Below are positions 46,802 through 59,835 of a stretch of DNA of 64,000 nt, one piece after another; the stretch's first letter is position 1, and the number at the start of each line of letters is the position of its first letter. The DNA is from Geosiphon pyriformis (Eukaryota; Glomeromycota; Glomeromycetes; Archaeosporales; Geosiphonaceae), in NCBI GenBank assembly GCA_016748015.1, contig JAAOMT010000602.1, forward strand, positions 1,316,054 to 1,380,053. The letters run 5' to 3'. The position numbers and the translations under genes are program-made. The notes below the pieces were generated by a model. The model searched no databases. It saw nothing but the letters and a program-made list of their open reading frames with translations, and was not told where the DNA came from.

Positions 46802-49800
46802 CGATACCAATATGGATTATTTTCCATCACCCACTTTTCGGATTGCTGTATGTCTTTCTCCTTTGTAACTTTGCTTTTGTTTTATTTTGTGGATCGTAAA
46901 GATAGCTTCTATGTTATCCTTAGCTGTTGATATTCATTGTCCTATGTTTCTTGATTTTGTCTGAATATCTTTTATATAAATAAATATAAACCAATTTACT
47001 TGAATTCAAACCTCATTTTTGCACAGAAAAATTCTTCACGCAATATGTAGCAATTTCACAGTTCCATTCGGATTTCAAAAAAATGTATATTTACTTCAAA
47101 TTCCTATTTTTTTGCATAATTTTTTTTACTTTTCCCAAACCAGCAAGGCTTTGATAAATGACTTAAGCAACCAACAAGAAACATGTTTCAACTAGAATTA
47201 TTATGAAAGATTAAACTAACCCTTTAATCAACGCCTGCGAAACTTATTGACTTGGCTCCTTGCAGATTAGAGGTGATAAGGATTTTTAAGCTACATTCAA
47301 TTTATTGATAGATTTTTATGAACATATTGACCTACTTTTCTCAATGCATATCAGGTAATCTTTCTTGCGACAACCGTTATCGCCTTTTGTGCTCAATTTT
47401 TCTAAATTTTTGATATTGCAATGTATAATTGAGATAAGTATCTCTGTGAACTTACTTAATTTTTAATCTCACTCCAGAAGTAGATTAGCTTTTGCTTGCA
47501 TATTCCTTGACTGACAGGTTTATTTCTAATGTGAATTATGTAAATAGCTGCAAATTAATTCTGCCTATCACATAGACTTTTATTTGGATAAAAATGAAAA
47601 TTTTTTTACTCTTGCCTGTTGATCGTCACTATAAACGAGATATGCAAAAAACTGGGACTTGCCATTTTTTATATTTAAAACATCACCACATATCGAGAAA
47701 GTATAGGATATTAAAAATAAATTTATATAATTCTTAGAAATTTTTTTTTTACTATCTACCTTCGTGATTATTTATTTTATTGCTAGATATTAGTTTTTGT
47801 ACTCATACATATTTTCTGAACATAAAAGAAAAGTACCCTTTCTTTGATACGATTATGTTTCTACATAGATTACTAAACTTTCCATGCTTCTATATTTAGA
47901 TGTCTCTTCATAATAAATTCGAATTTTTATAACATAGAAAATTAAGAATTTAATTCTTAAATACAAAAATCAAATAAAAATATAAAATATTTTTCTGATC
48001 CTTTGAATTTTAAATATCAATTGAATATATGAAAACCATAATTGGAAAAATAAAATTAAACTGCGGCCGATGTGTTTATTTAAATATGTAAATTTAAAAA
48101 GAAAACCATTAAATTTTAATGCAAAAGTTAAAAACATAGAATCATGAAATTGACTTCAATATTTTCTCATCTTGTAGAACTATTAATATTCTTTGTTGTC
48201 ATTTGAATTGCTAAACTGCATTAAGTTTTTGATTTTTAGTTTTCTTTTTATAAATAAAGTAGTAAATAAAAACATTTAATAATTTTATTGCATCCTCATT
48301 TTATATATATGTATTACTTATAATATAATACCTAATTAACTTTCTTATTTTAAATATTTTCTTCTTTTAAAAAAACAAATAGTTGTATGTGTAATTCTTG
48401 CAATTTTATAATATAAATAGAAAAATAAAGTAATTACTGGGAAATAGTAGAAGATTTAAATAAGTAAAAAAGTTTTAATAATTGTTTTTAAAAAAATGAT
48501 AAAAGACTACAAATGATAATATTATTAATTTAATCATTAATTATTATTAAGTGTATATAAACAACGTTTATTTATATTTGTTTTCATTTTTTTCATTTTT
48601 TTATTTTTTATTGTAAAATTAATTGTTAGATTATAAAAAATTTGTTAACTGAGAAATAAGTATGTTATTGAATTTGTAATGCAAAAATTAATTCTTTATT
48701 TTGTTGGCTTGAAATTAATACTTTTAAGACTAAATCTCTTTTTTGAATACTTTATTTACTATTTTTCTCGGCTCATAAAAATTTAATTTTCAAATAACAT
48801 GATTTATTTTCAATTAATAATTCATCCTTTCTTTTGTATTTCACATTTTTCATTATTGATTTGACTAAATTGAGTAAAAACCTTTTATTTTTTAAACATG
48901 AATCATCCTAAATTCTCTATTAAAAATTCCTTTCGAGTATTTAAGTCAAATAAATTTTGGCTTGGATCATATTTCCTTGTGTTCAGTTTTTAGCGAATAA
49001 ACGAGAATTTTAAAGCCAAGAAATAAAAAAATGGCTTCAAACTATTTTTTTTACAAAGTTGTTAGTAATTTTTCTTGACCAACCTTTACTGTGTTTCTAA
49101 ACGAAATTTTCTGTTTTTTTTCAATTTTTGCGAATTGTAATATAATTTAGAGAAATCAATGCTTGAATTTCTTGAAAGCTGTATTTCCTAACTTAGCAAA
49201 TATAAAATCATCTTGAGTTCCCGCTTTTTCACAGACAATTGTATTAATGGTTATTTTGCACAAAAAATCTTGAACATTATGGTGTTGTGAGAAAAAAATA
49301 GTAACACCAAGTCTTTTTTCACATCGTAATTCATTTGTACTTTTGGTTAAGGCATTGCATGTGATTTTATCACATGAAAAATTATAAATAACAGTTTGTT
49401 TACCAGTATGTTTATCAAAATACTTTTTTAACAAAGTTTTTTAGGAAACAGATAAGGTATCATAACTAAGCCAAATATTTATTTTGCAATACTTTATACT
49501 AAATTTGATCAATGAGCAGGTTAAAAGTCAAAACATCAAATTTGATTGAGTAAAAAATTAGAGTCATCTGCAAAAAAACCAAATATCACATAGAAAATAT
49601 TTCTGCTATTTTAATTTGTCATTTTGCATCTTTTGCAAACGCAAAACTATAAATCAAAATTTTAAACTTTTTTGAATTTTAATCCATTAATATCTTTATA
49701 AGTTTTAAGCTTATAGAAAGTCTGTTAAAGTTTTAGAATAATGAGATTTTTAAAAATTTAAAATACCAAAAAAATGATATTTATAGCTAGAAAAGTTTAA

Positions 49801-51744
49801 TTCAAAGCATAAGTTATAAAGGAAGTAGGGATAAAAAATACTGGTGGGAAAATTTATTAAAAGAATAGACGATTGATAGTTAGAAACAGAATGGGATAAA
49901 AGATTTTTTAATTAAAGTTTGATTTGAAATGTCTACACAAATAAACCTCGAATGAGATTTGCAAAAGGATAAAAATTTTGGGTGATAAGGAAACTTTTTA
50001 AAGGGAAGAATTAGTAACAATAGATTCATTATGAGCTGGCGAAGAAGTTTTTAAATCCGTGACAGCTTCATGAATGCAAGCGTCGACAAAAGGTTAAATA
50101 ATTTCAGTGAAATTATCTAATGAATATTGAAGTATAATATTTATTTATTATGAATTTATTTAAATTAAATTATTAAAAGAATAAAACTACTATTTACCCT
50201 CAGCTTTCATCTATATCAGGGCTGAAATTAAGTCCGAATACTTTGAGTAAATAGCACCGATGAAGTTTGCCTACGAGTATCACTTGGACTAATGGGTAAA
50301 GTGGAAATTATAGTATAATGAAAAATTATATATAAACCTTCAAACTAGTCTGTTTTATTGAATTCTTGATCTTGGTTGAAGATGTCAGAATTTTTAGGGG
50401 ATAGCAAACGTTAAAATTCTGAAAAGAAGCTAAAATTATTATTATTCATCGTTATAATGATGAAGAAAGGCAAACTTTAATGGTCAGAACTCTTTTATAA
50501 ACCATCTCCATCCAGTATTCCTCAATCGAAGTAAAGTTTTTATTAACTCAAATGAGATAGTTCAGTTTTCGCTAAAGATCGGAAAACCAATAAGAAAAAG
50601 TCGATTATAATTAAAGATAGTAAAAGCCTTGGTGTGAAGTTCAAAAAACTTTTAGAGAAACAGAAAAAACGAAAAGAACGGAATAATTAATAATGTAAAG
50701 TCATTTGAATTTTCAATTAAATTGCTCGTAATGATTATGATCTAAAGCTGTATTAAGAACTATCCTGATTCATTTTAATTTTCCCCCAGAAGAAATAAAA
50801 ATAGAAGCCCATAAATAAAAATTAGAAACGAAATCTCAAAGTTACAAAAATTTAGAAAATTTCCTCATCATTAAAAAAATTTCTACGATAACAAAGTGAT
50901 ATTTTCACAATACCAAGAAACAACTCGGCTTCATTTACTACTCGCCGTAAAACAAACAGTTTGGTCAAAAAACCCTGAGATTTATGTAATGCGTCACAAA
51001 AATATTAGTAAAGAGAATATATGGGCTTAACTTTACAAAGCCTAGTCTCACCATAATCAAATAGAGTTTCAAAAATCAGCTCAAAATTTTAAAGAATCTA
51101 ATGAATTATAATTTTTAAATTTCAGTAGATATCTTAAAGTCGCCCAAGCTAGCTTTATTTTATGAATGATGCAAGGAGAGCGGCAGTACGATTTGAGATT
51201 TGTCACTTATAAAAATTTCTGTTTGAAAAATTGGTAAAAAATGGGCTAGTTTTTTTCGCGCATAAAATCGCGAATTCTTAGAAAGCGGTAAAGATTTTGG
51301 GAATGGGAAAATGAAAATAATCTTTTAAAAACTCGATTTTAAAATACAATTTATAAAATTAGTTATAAATTTAGGTTAAGAGCATATAGGAAATGCCTAA
51401 AATTCCAATTTTATATAATTATTTTTTACTCTTGATTCAAAGTTCCAATTCATGGCATTGAAAGGTAATTTTAGTCATGAGAAATTTATTTCAAGCTTTT
51501 TAATGCGAATATTGATTCATAAATATTTTATTCTTACAAAATGGTATAAAAAAATTTGTCTCAAATTTAAAAACCTGCGTGTGTATTTTACAAAATAAGG
51601 GTTTGGGGTTCAGAAAACTTAAATGCTGTGATTCCTTATCTTTTGAATTATTATATATATATATATATATGCTAGACTAAATTCTAGCTGCTTATCTTTA
51701 CTTTTAAATTAATATTTTTGGTTGTTCTATATTTTAACGAAAAG
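46802..51744. other. AT-rich intergenic desert
   Basis: About 4.9 kb. The only protein-like stretch is minus 49156-49434 (92 codons, five Cys, with KHTGKQTVIYNFSCDKITC), but it has no ATG, so at best it is an internal or last exon or a relic. A TA run lies at 51651-51670. Nothing else is supported. Confidence 0.5.
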
Positions 51745-52905
51745 TTATTCAGCTGCTGGTTTCTTTCCATAGCATCTAAAGGTATTGAGCGATGAATGAT
51801 ATTCTTCCACCTCTTGGATCAGAGAACACAGTAGCCTTTCGTACTCTGCGTCGCTTACACCCATTTCTGGTTGTAAAAATGGTTTCATTAATTTCAGGAA
51901 GTTGATATTATCTTCTAATGCTGTCTCTCCTAGCGTGCCTCCCCATTTCCCTAAGGGTGTCATTTTTTGCAAGTATTTTATGTCGACCAGATCAGCTGAC
52001 TCAAACCAAGAAGTGATATTTGCGCTTATTTTTATATCTACTTTTTTGGATTTTAAAATTTTGAAAGCTAAATTTTGAGTTTTCAAAAAATTAATTAGAA
52101 ATTTTTATTAAAGATAAAATATTTATTGGCTTAAAATTAAAAATTATACCACAATCAATAAAAAGCTTTCCGACTGGACCGCTGTTATTATATTCTAGGT
52201 CTGGCTCCATAATTTCGATCCATCCACCAGATTTCACAATTCGAACCAACTCCCGAATCTGTTCCCGATATTGAGTTTGAGTACAGCTGGCAAAAAGCAT
52301 TCTTTGGTAGACGAAATCAAAGTGATTTTCTTCCCAAGGTAATCCTTCTAAAACATTTAATTGAATAAAAGAGGCATTCCTAGGCTTAACAAATTTTGGA
52401 AAATGTGCATCAGAGTCAACACCAGTGAATTTTGTGGCAACATATTCTGTGGCCATATCAAGAACCCAAGTACCCGGTCCACAGCTATTATAGAAAGTTT
52501 AAGAAACTTATTAGACAATAAAATGATAACTTCGCAGAAGTTTTTGAAATTCTTGTAAAATCATTACCCAACATCTAAGACACGAGAATTTTTTTGGAGA
52601 AAAACGGGTGCTGAAAAATTCCCACCCCAAGTAACTTTAACAATCCAATGCTGATTTTGCAAGCGATCTTGCTCTTCATTGGCATGATAGAATTTTAAAG
52701 TTCTGGGTTCTTTTTTCTTGTTATATTGAACTTCACTACAAGTTACAATATCTTCAACAGTTTTAGAGTAAGGAGGAGTAGTTGAAGCCTTGGCGATTGT
52801 AATCACGGATGGAACAGCTGATGTATAATTTGTGGAATTTACATCTGAAAGACAAAGTTTTACAGCACTTGAAGTTTCTTGTTCTTTAGTAAGGCAATTA
52901 CCCAT
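51745..52905 (-). CDS. LaeA-like SAM methyltransferase, N-myristoylation start
   Basis: Three exons, 52905-52568, 52484-52150 and 52067-51745, give 331 residues with frames kept. The N-terminus MGNCLTKEQ has Gly2 with a small residue at position 6 and a Cys at 4, a typical N-myristoylation plus palmitoylation signal, so membrane anchoring is expected. Residues 10-70 are Ser/Thr-rich linker. The class I methyltransferase fold follows: VLDVGCGPGTWVLDMA (SAM motif I, about 109-124), FTGVDSD (motif II acidic end), NVLEGLPWEENHFDFVYQRM (motif IV region) and VRIVKSGGWIEIMEPD (motif V), then a family-typical C-terminus with MTPLGKWGG and LMKPFLQPEMGVSDAEYERL. This layout matches the large fungal LaeA/TAM-like group. 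The substrate is unknown; LaeA itself works with velvet proteins in the nucleus, which the lipid signal here would argue against. Confidence 0.88.
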
Positions 52906-55079
52906 TTGAGATGAGGGTAAAGTAAGAACAAATGATAAGAGAATTTTGAAAATGTGTTTGAGAAAATGATAAGGAAAAAGGAAAAGAGTGGTGCCAAAAT
53001 GAACCTCGAATTTTATGAAAAGAGTGTATTAAATAATAAGAAAAAAGATTCAAAGAGGAAAAAACCTGCTGGGAGTGAAAATATTTCAATTTTAGGATAA
53101 CATTTTATATTTTTCTTGTGATTAAAACCTTAAGTTTTAAGAAATTTAATTCAATATTTTTAAAAATAATTTCAATTTGGATTATATAATAATTACATGT
53201 CAAATTTGCTTTTTCCCCAGTTGGAAATATCACTAGCCACACTAACCAATTAAGGCAAATTTCTAATTCAGCCCCCATGCAGTATAAAAAATTCTCATCG
53301 AAATTATCTTGGTTTTTCCTATTAATCAGTTCCCTCGAAAAGAGGTCGGCTCATTTATACATATTGATGCATGCGCGAATAAATAATTGCATAACGCACG
53401 CATTAAAAAGATCTAGAATTACAGTATAAAATCTTATCTTGAGCTTGACGCCACATCCCTTACTTTTTTTTTAATTTCACAAATTGAATAGGTTGCAGAA
53501 ACGCTAGCTTACTAAAATAAGATTCAAACTTTCTTGTTGACAAACCGATTCGGAAATATCCAATCTCGATTTCGTGTTTTGCAAGACTTGATGGGAGCTA
53601 AATGCGCGCTCTTCTCTTGTGCACTGAATTTTAAAATGAAACCACAAGAACCGATTCAGGCAATTATGTATCCAAATACTTTTCTTAATGGGTTGAAATT
53701 AAAAAGTCACACAACAAATTTTGGTTTAATTAATGCACTCTAAAGCACTGGACTTGTTGAGCAAATACATGTAATGGTTTCGGATTTGGAAACATTTGTT
53801 ACCATAGACAGAAATGGTTAAATCATAAATCCCCAAAGTTAAGAAAAAGTATTCCGCTAATTTTTTTTACCATCTTAATAGTAAAACTTGGATTTTGTTT
53901 TTCTCATAAATATCAATAATAGAAATTTTTCTCTCAAAAATTTTTGTGGTTGAAATTTCCTTATCTATTTCTTGAAAAGCTTTTTACAAATTCAATTATA
54001 AGTTTTTCTGATAATATATTGATTTTTCATTTCATGAACATTTTCAGACCAACAGAATATTTCATATTAGTGAAATCGTAAATGAACAATAATGAAAACT
54101 TTTGTTTCATAATAATAATTATAGGACATGATTCTGCGTTTATTATCCATAACTTTGAGTATTAATCATCACCAAAAATGAGTCACTAATAAATTTAGAA
54201 TACTTCCTGTTTCATAATCTGGTCCCGAAATATATGGTACCCTTTTTAAAATCAAAATAGATTGTGAAATTTATAAAACTAAAAATACCAAACCCATTCT
54301 TTTTTGAATATTCCCCAAACTATTGCGCACTTCGTCATCCATATATATTTTTAAACTTGTGGATTTCCTTGTGAGAACATTTCAAGTAGTAATTTTTCTT
54401 TAAAATTAAATTGGGTTTTAATATTTATAACTGTGGAACGAGTTTCCTACAACAAAAATTTAGAAATATCGATTAATTTAGTTTTGTGAATAGTAAACTC
54501 ATATTTTGTACGATTCAGGGATCTATTAATCATTTGTTTTGCTTCCAAAGCCATCAACACAATTTTGGTAGGTTAAGAATTATTTTCGTTCTTCAAAAAC
54601 GGGTTTATGTATTTCGCTGCCTCTTCGGTGACTTTCACTTGTTGAGTAGCCTCTGAATTTTAAAATTTTCATTTTATTTTTTCGAAAAGTTTATATAGCG
54701 TTTACTAAATATGAATTTTTATAAAAGCATTGTTTATTGAGGTCATCTCAAGGATGATATTAAAAGCGATTATGTAAAACTACGCAAAAGTATTTGATTT
54801 GGGATAAAAAAGATTTGGTAATTAGTACAGCAATATTTTCGTACAAGTAGTTTCTTTGTACTCATTAAGATTTAAGTTTTAGGTGTTGACTATTTATCCT
54901 TTCAGGCGAGTTACCCAAGAATTCATTTAAAAAATTAAACTTAATGGTAAGAATAGTTTATTAATTTATTAACAAGAAATCATGAGTATCTTAAAAATAT
55001 GATTCGACAGAAGAATGTCACCAAATATTAAACAAGATATACAACAAATAAAGACTAAGGCTTATTGACGTTGAAAATC
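52906..55079. other. Intergenic DNA, possible transposase relic
   Basis: About 2.2 kb. An ORF at 53534-53743 contains NRFGNIQSRFRVLQDLMGAK, which faintly resembles the RFG.LK.RFR.L stretch near the end of DDE transposases of the PIF/Harbinger type, in a GC-richer patch. It is short and unsupported by any other motif. The rest is AT-rich without features. Confidence 0.35.
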
Positions 55080-56804
55080 TTAACCGTTGACAACAGAACC
55101 TCCGTTAGGATGAAGGACCTGAGACAAAAAATCAAAAACATATTTGGGTGAATATAAATTTAGAATGATATAATATACTCAAGTAATAAATTGTTCGCAC
55201 CTGTCCGGTGTAATAAGTGGAGTCATTACTCGCCAAGAAGACGTAAGTAGGTGCAACTATAAATAATAAACAAGGTTATGGAATAAGAACTTGAAAGCAG
55301 TATAATAAGCTTATAACTGAGTTTAGAATGACCCAATGGATTACCTTCGGAAGGTTGCCCTGGGCGACCCATTGGTACTTCAGTTCCAAAAGTTTCCATT
55401 TGTTCAGGAGGAAACGACGCAGCGATAAGAGGGGTCCAAATAGGACCTATAGAAAAATACCATAAATATCCGATTTCTCAAACTTTACTAATTGGAATAA
55501 ATAAAATGTTTCAAAAAGTTATAACCTGGAGCCACAGCGTTTACTCGAATTCCTCGCTTAACCAAATGTAAAGCAAGTGATCTTGTAAAAGCCACGATAG
55601 CCCCCTTGATAGTATTTGAGTTAGAAAATTTAAAATCATTGCAAGAAATTTAGTGCAGGTTACCTTCGTTGACGAATAATCAAGCAAATTTGGTTTTCCT
55701 TTATATGCCGTCACAGAAGTTGTATTTATAATGGCACTAACCCCAGAGAAAAATTCAAAATTTGCTTTTAGGCTGAGAAGATAGATAATTATCATGAACG
55801 CACTATAACAATTTATAAATACAATTTAAAATTACCTCCCCTCTTTCATGTAATGGACTGCATGTTTGGCGAGATAAAACATGCCAAATATGTTTGACCT
55901 AAGTGAAAATCATTCGATAAACGCAATAGTCGGATCCAAAATATTATAAGGTGATACTACCTGAAAGTACGTTCCAATTGTTCCGAGGTCAGCTCCTCGA
56001 TTTTTTCACAAATGTGCTAAAAAATTGGTTTATCACAAATTAGAAAAATAAATGAAAAAAATGATCAACAGTGTACTCACCTGTTCAGAAGCATTATTAA
56101 CTAAAATATCAATGTGATCAAATTCTTTTTGAACTTGTTTGACAATATCAACAACATTTTCTTCATAACCAACATCTTTACTGATTAGAAGAACCTTAGT
56201 TTTGGATTGTTTTTCGATCCGTTCTTTGGTTTCTCTCGCATCCTTCAATTAGGATAGGTCCAAAAATTTTAAGCTTTCAATGAGATTAGCGTGGCCGCGA
56301 TTCACAAATTTAAAATTTACCTTTTCTTCACGCTCTAAATGAACAATAGCGATACCTTCAGCTCCTTCAAGTGCGAAGAGGGTTGCAACGGCACGTCCAA
56401 TACCACTATCTCCCCCTGTAATCAACGCCACTTTATTTTCCAATTTTCCAGCGGCTTTATATGCTTTGAACGTCCCATCATCAGCGGGAAGATGATGAAC
56501 GACAGGCCGAGGGTTAAGCTCATGTTCGAGACCTAGGATGTGAAGAGGTAAAGAGATATATTGGTTTCAAAAGTTAAACAAAAAAATTGAAATTACCTGG
56601 CTGTTCTTGCATAGATTGTTTCGGTATATTTGAGGCCTCTTGAAGGTTTGATGGTTGTTTTTGAGAAGCCATGTTTCTGAAGATGATCGATCCTCGCGAT
56701 CGTTGAAAGGTACTTGAGGTTGATTTTAACAGGGAAAATGCAAATTTGGGTGTTTGGATATGACGAGAGCTAATTTGAAGAGTTTTTGATAGTCCGTAAA
56801 ACAT
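55080..56804 (-). CDS. Short-chain dehydrogenase/reductase (YghA-like), probable mitochondrial
   Basis: Ten exons give 361 residues with all junctions in frame: 56804-56597, 56532-56321, 56242-56081, 56016-55961, 55898-55836, 55772-55664, 55604-55526, 55446-55345, 55256-55201 and 55118-55080. Residues 1-44 are basic, Ser-rich and poor in acids, like a mitochondrial presequence; starting at Met45 instead would give a 317-residue cytosolic form. Then come the family lead-in [12 protein letters not shown], the cofactor loop TGGDSGIG (108-115), NNASEQ, and the catalytic Ser253, Tyr266 and Lys270 (INTTSV and DYSSTK, with the usual 13-residue Ser-Tyr spacing), followed by VNAVAPGPIWTPL and the ending [15 protein letters not shown]. 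The lead-in and loop fit the bacterial YghA / glucose-ribitol dehydrogenase subfamily, NAD(P)-dependent alcohol/aldehyde reductases. The exact substrate is unknown. Confidence 0.93.
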
Positions 56805-57181
56805 GGTACAAAATTGCTTGCTTTATAAAAAGATTCCCCTTTAATTAATATAAGCTTTACCTCTACTGATGCGAAATCCGTTTAATATGACATTATGTTT
56901 ATCAACTAGTGATGTCAGTATGATTAAAAACTCTTTCGATTTTTTTCCGATGGGTGATATCTCTTTAGGCATCAGCGATGATATAATAACACACATCTGG
57001 CTGATTGGGTATTTTTACTTTTGAAGAAAAAAATTGCTTTTGAACTCAATTTTTTGTATTTTTAGCCTATTTTCGCATCACTGGCATTCGATTATATTAC
57101 TTTTATTAGGTATGAATGAACGAATGGACTTTATTCTCATTCTGTGATTGATTGAAGTTAAATTGGGGAAATAATCTTTGT
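56805..57181. other. Upstream region of SDR gene
   Basis: Intergenic, with the presumed SDR promoter on the minus strand above 56804. No other feature is supported. Confidence 0.4.
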
Positions 57182-57290
57182 AATTAATTAAATTAAATTA
57201 AATTAAATTAAATTTACTATCAATCATTGGCGGCTTAAAGCAGTGGGGGTCTTCGGAATAAAGCCGATAAACTATTATTTATTATTGCAA
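57182..57290. repeat. AAATT microsatellite plus GC-rich hairpin island
   Basis: A five-base repeat (AAATT units, 57182-57214) abuts a GC-richer island of about 55 bp with an inverted repeat CGGCTT (57231-57236) / AAGCCG (57261-57266), then ATT-type repeats. The arrangement is the same in kind as the island near 9.9 kb, so the two may be members of a class of small dispersed elements ended by microsatellites. Confidence 0.35.
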
Positions 57291-58400
57291 ATGAGTATTC
57301 TGATTCTTTTGCAAGGTTCTCTATTTTTAATCTATCACCATTTTGGAGGAATCAAAATACATGCTTAAATTTTTGACCTGAAAACTAATATATTTTTTAA
57401 TGCAAACTTGAATCTATACTCAGCATCTTGGGGTTATTTATTAGCCCAACTTTTAAATCTTTTGGGCACCTAGACACCAGGAATCAATAAACGATTTCGA
57501 GGGTCACTATAACTCATAATCCCAGCGAGTTTATAAAGAAAAACATGCAGAATGTGAGAAACCAAAGAAAAACATATTATAATTTTCGATTAAACGCATA
57601 CAAAGTGACCAGAATTGCTCATAAATGTTTGTCCACTATTGATGCTGTCTTTTTTTGGTATCATGTCACATGCAATTTTATATAGTTTCTGGCGATGGAT
57701 ATGAGATTTCCAAAGCCAACGCTTTGTACTATGCAATTAATGGCAATGTTCATAGGCAATAAAGAAGAAGATGGGAGTTTGAGTGTCTATTTTAAATGAA
57801 TATATAAAGAAGGAAATGTAATATTTGATAAACGACTACCGTGGTACCATAAACCAAATTATATGTTATCATTAATGCTCTAAAAAAACTGTTATTTCCT
57901 AAATGTTTTCATATTGCTTATTTTTCCTAATCTAGAAAATGTTTCTTAAAGCAATCTATACAAAGTGTCTGAATCTATGAATATAAACTGCTGATAACCT
58001 CAACTATTTAACAAGACAAACTTGCCAAAATAATTGTGTTTACCTTTTGAAAGATGTAAGAGGTAAGAACTTTGAAAAGATTTGAATTTTCAAAAGTGAT
58101 ATATGAAGACATATCCAATAATAAACTTAAAGACACAATTTTTTTAACAAACAAAAATAGCTAACTTACATTAATTAAATATCTTGTTAATTTTTCATTT
58201 TTTCAAAACTTATATAATAAACTAATTAAAAAGTCAATTCATCTAAATTATAAATATAAATATAAATTTCAAAATTATTTATGAAAATTTCTTGATATCT
58301 AACATATTTTAATGTAATTAATAATTAATATTTGCTAACTAATATCATTTTTTAATTTTAGGAATAATTTTTATATTGTCAATCAACAATTGAGATTACT
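57291..58400. other. AT-rich intergenic DNA
   Basis: About 1.1 kb with no supported gene. The Tc1 relic that follows may reach somewhat into its right end, but no transposase motif or inverted repeat could be picked out before 58400. Confidence 0.45.
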
Positions 58401-58803
58401 ATGCCCGATGTTGAGGAAAGTTCAAAGCAGAAACGTGTTCAATGAGCTAAATGACATTTTAACGATAACTGAAAAAAACCTATTTATTAACGAAATGACG
58501 TTTTAACTGTTCCCAAACAGAATTGAAGGACAAGCGACCGGTTTTTCCAAGGCCATGGATTTTTGGGTGGGATGATTTTTGTATAAAGGGAAAAACTAAC
58601 CAATTTTATTTTTGGCATATCATTGATGTTAAGGTTTACCTTGATATTTTGTAACAATATGTCGGAGAAATGAAAGGGATACTTGTGAAGAAGTGGTGCT
58701 TTCAAAAAAATTCAAATCTCAAGCATGCAACTCGAATAGCTAAGGCGTTTCTTGCAGAGTATTTACTGAATGACCATCGTGTGGTCCCTATTGAAAATCT
58801 ATG
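58401..58803 (+). pseudogene. Tc1/mariner transposase relic
   Basis: In one plus frame 58401-58500 reads MPDVEESSKQKRVQ-AK-HFNDN-KK, where hyphens are TGA stops in places where Tc1 transposases carry Trp (KRV.WA..H....W). After a one-base shift, 58546-58803 reads GWDDFCIKGKTNQFYF, then VKVYLDIL, KKWCFQKNSNLKHATRIAKA, then FLAE and PIENL. This fits the family's WGGF...G......D...Y..IL, FQQDNDPKHTS..AK.FL and PDLNPIENLW landmarks. The catalytic Asp of QQDNDPKH is lost and much of the N-terminal half and the WPSQSPDLN segment are missing. The copy is old and inactive. The DNA-binding half and terminal inverted repeats were not found. Confidence 0.75.
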
Positions 58804-59835
58804 AATGATCGTTTTTTAACATTAGATAGAGCGATGTATGGTTGAGAATTGTAATTCTTTATCAAAAACTACGTTAATCAATTAGTAACAATATATTCAT
58901 CATATGAGTTCCGTTAATATTTTTCTCACATATTGTATATTTAAAGTGGTAGAAAATTTTGTGTCAATTTATAAATTAAATTACATAATTCCCAAAATTA
59001 AAAGTTATGTTTGAAGATGAAAATCTAACAAAATAATTGCTATTATCAATTATTTGACTAAATAAAAAACCCAGATCACATGAGATTAAAATTTATAAAA
59101 AGTGTCAATTATATTTATCAAAAATAATCTACGCCATAAATTGTCCAAAAACCTTAATGAAAGAAAACCACTTTTAAAGTTTTAAAACAAAAGTTTGTAT
59201 AATTATTGTTGTTGTTATTGTTGTTGCTGTTGTTTTTGTTGTTGTTTATTATAATTTCTGAAAAAGTTTTACAGATACATGTTTTAAGAAAATAACTGGT
59301 ATATATCCTGGTCTGTGATTTTGATAAGAATTTAATCTATATATAATGACTGATTGATTATCCTTATCAAGATATCACCACTTTTTAATGATCCAAAATT
59401 GGGACCCTGCATGCACATCCATAACAAATGGACAAATCATATCGACATTTTAATTTTTCTTTCGGGAACAATGACCCAGAAGAGCTTAACCTCAATGCTA
59501 TTGACAAGTTCAATTTGTGTAAAAAAAAATCGAACCTGTTTAAACTTGCTTATTGTCATACCCCTTAATAGCTTCCGGCCAAAAAGAAAACGGCAAGCGT
59601 AGAATGTTGCATTGTTAGCCTTATTTCATGTTAATATTGTCCACCAATTACGTAATTTTGTAGAAATTGAGGCAACCTGTATATAATGAAGAGGGCATTT
59701 GTCAATTTTTTAGATATGAACTTTGCCCATTCATGAAAAATGTTCCCAAATAGGTGTTGATTTCGTCTGTAAAAATATAATTTTTTTCAATATTTCCCTT
59801 TACTCCTCCTTACTTTCTTTCAACCAGCGCAATCT
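58804..59835. other. Intergenic DNA with GTT array
   Basis: It holds an imperfect GTT array (59202-59247) and the presumed promoter of the MLKL-like gene. The 82-codon ORF at 59354-59602 is GC-richer than its flanks but has no recognisable features. Confidence 0.45.

Noticed and set aside
46686-46868. Poly-Ile open frame
   Set aside because: It is a translation of the ATA microsatellite.
58487-58705. 72-codon minus-strand ORF
   Set aside because: Antisense of the Tc1 relic, whose motifs read on the plus strand.
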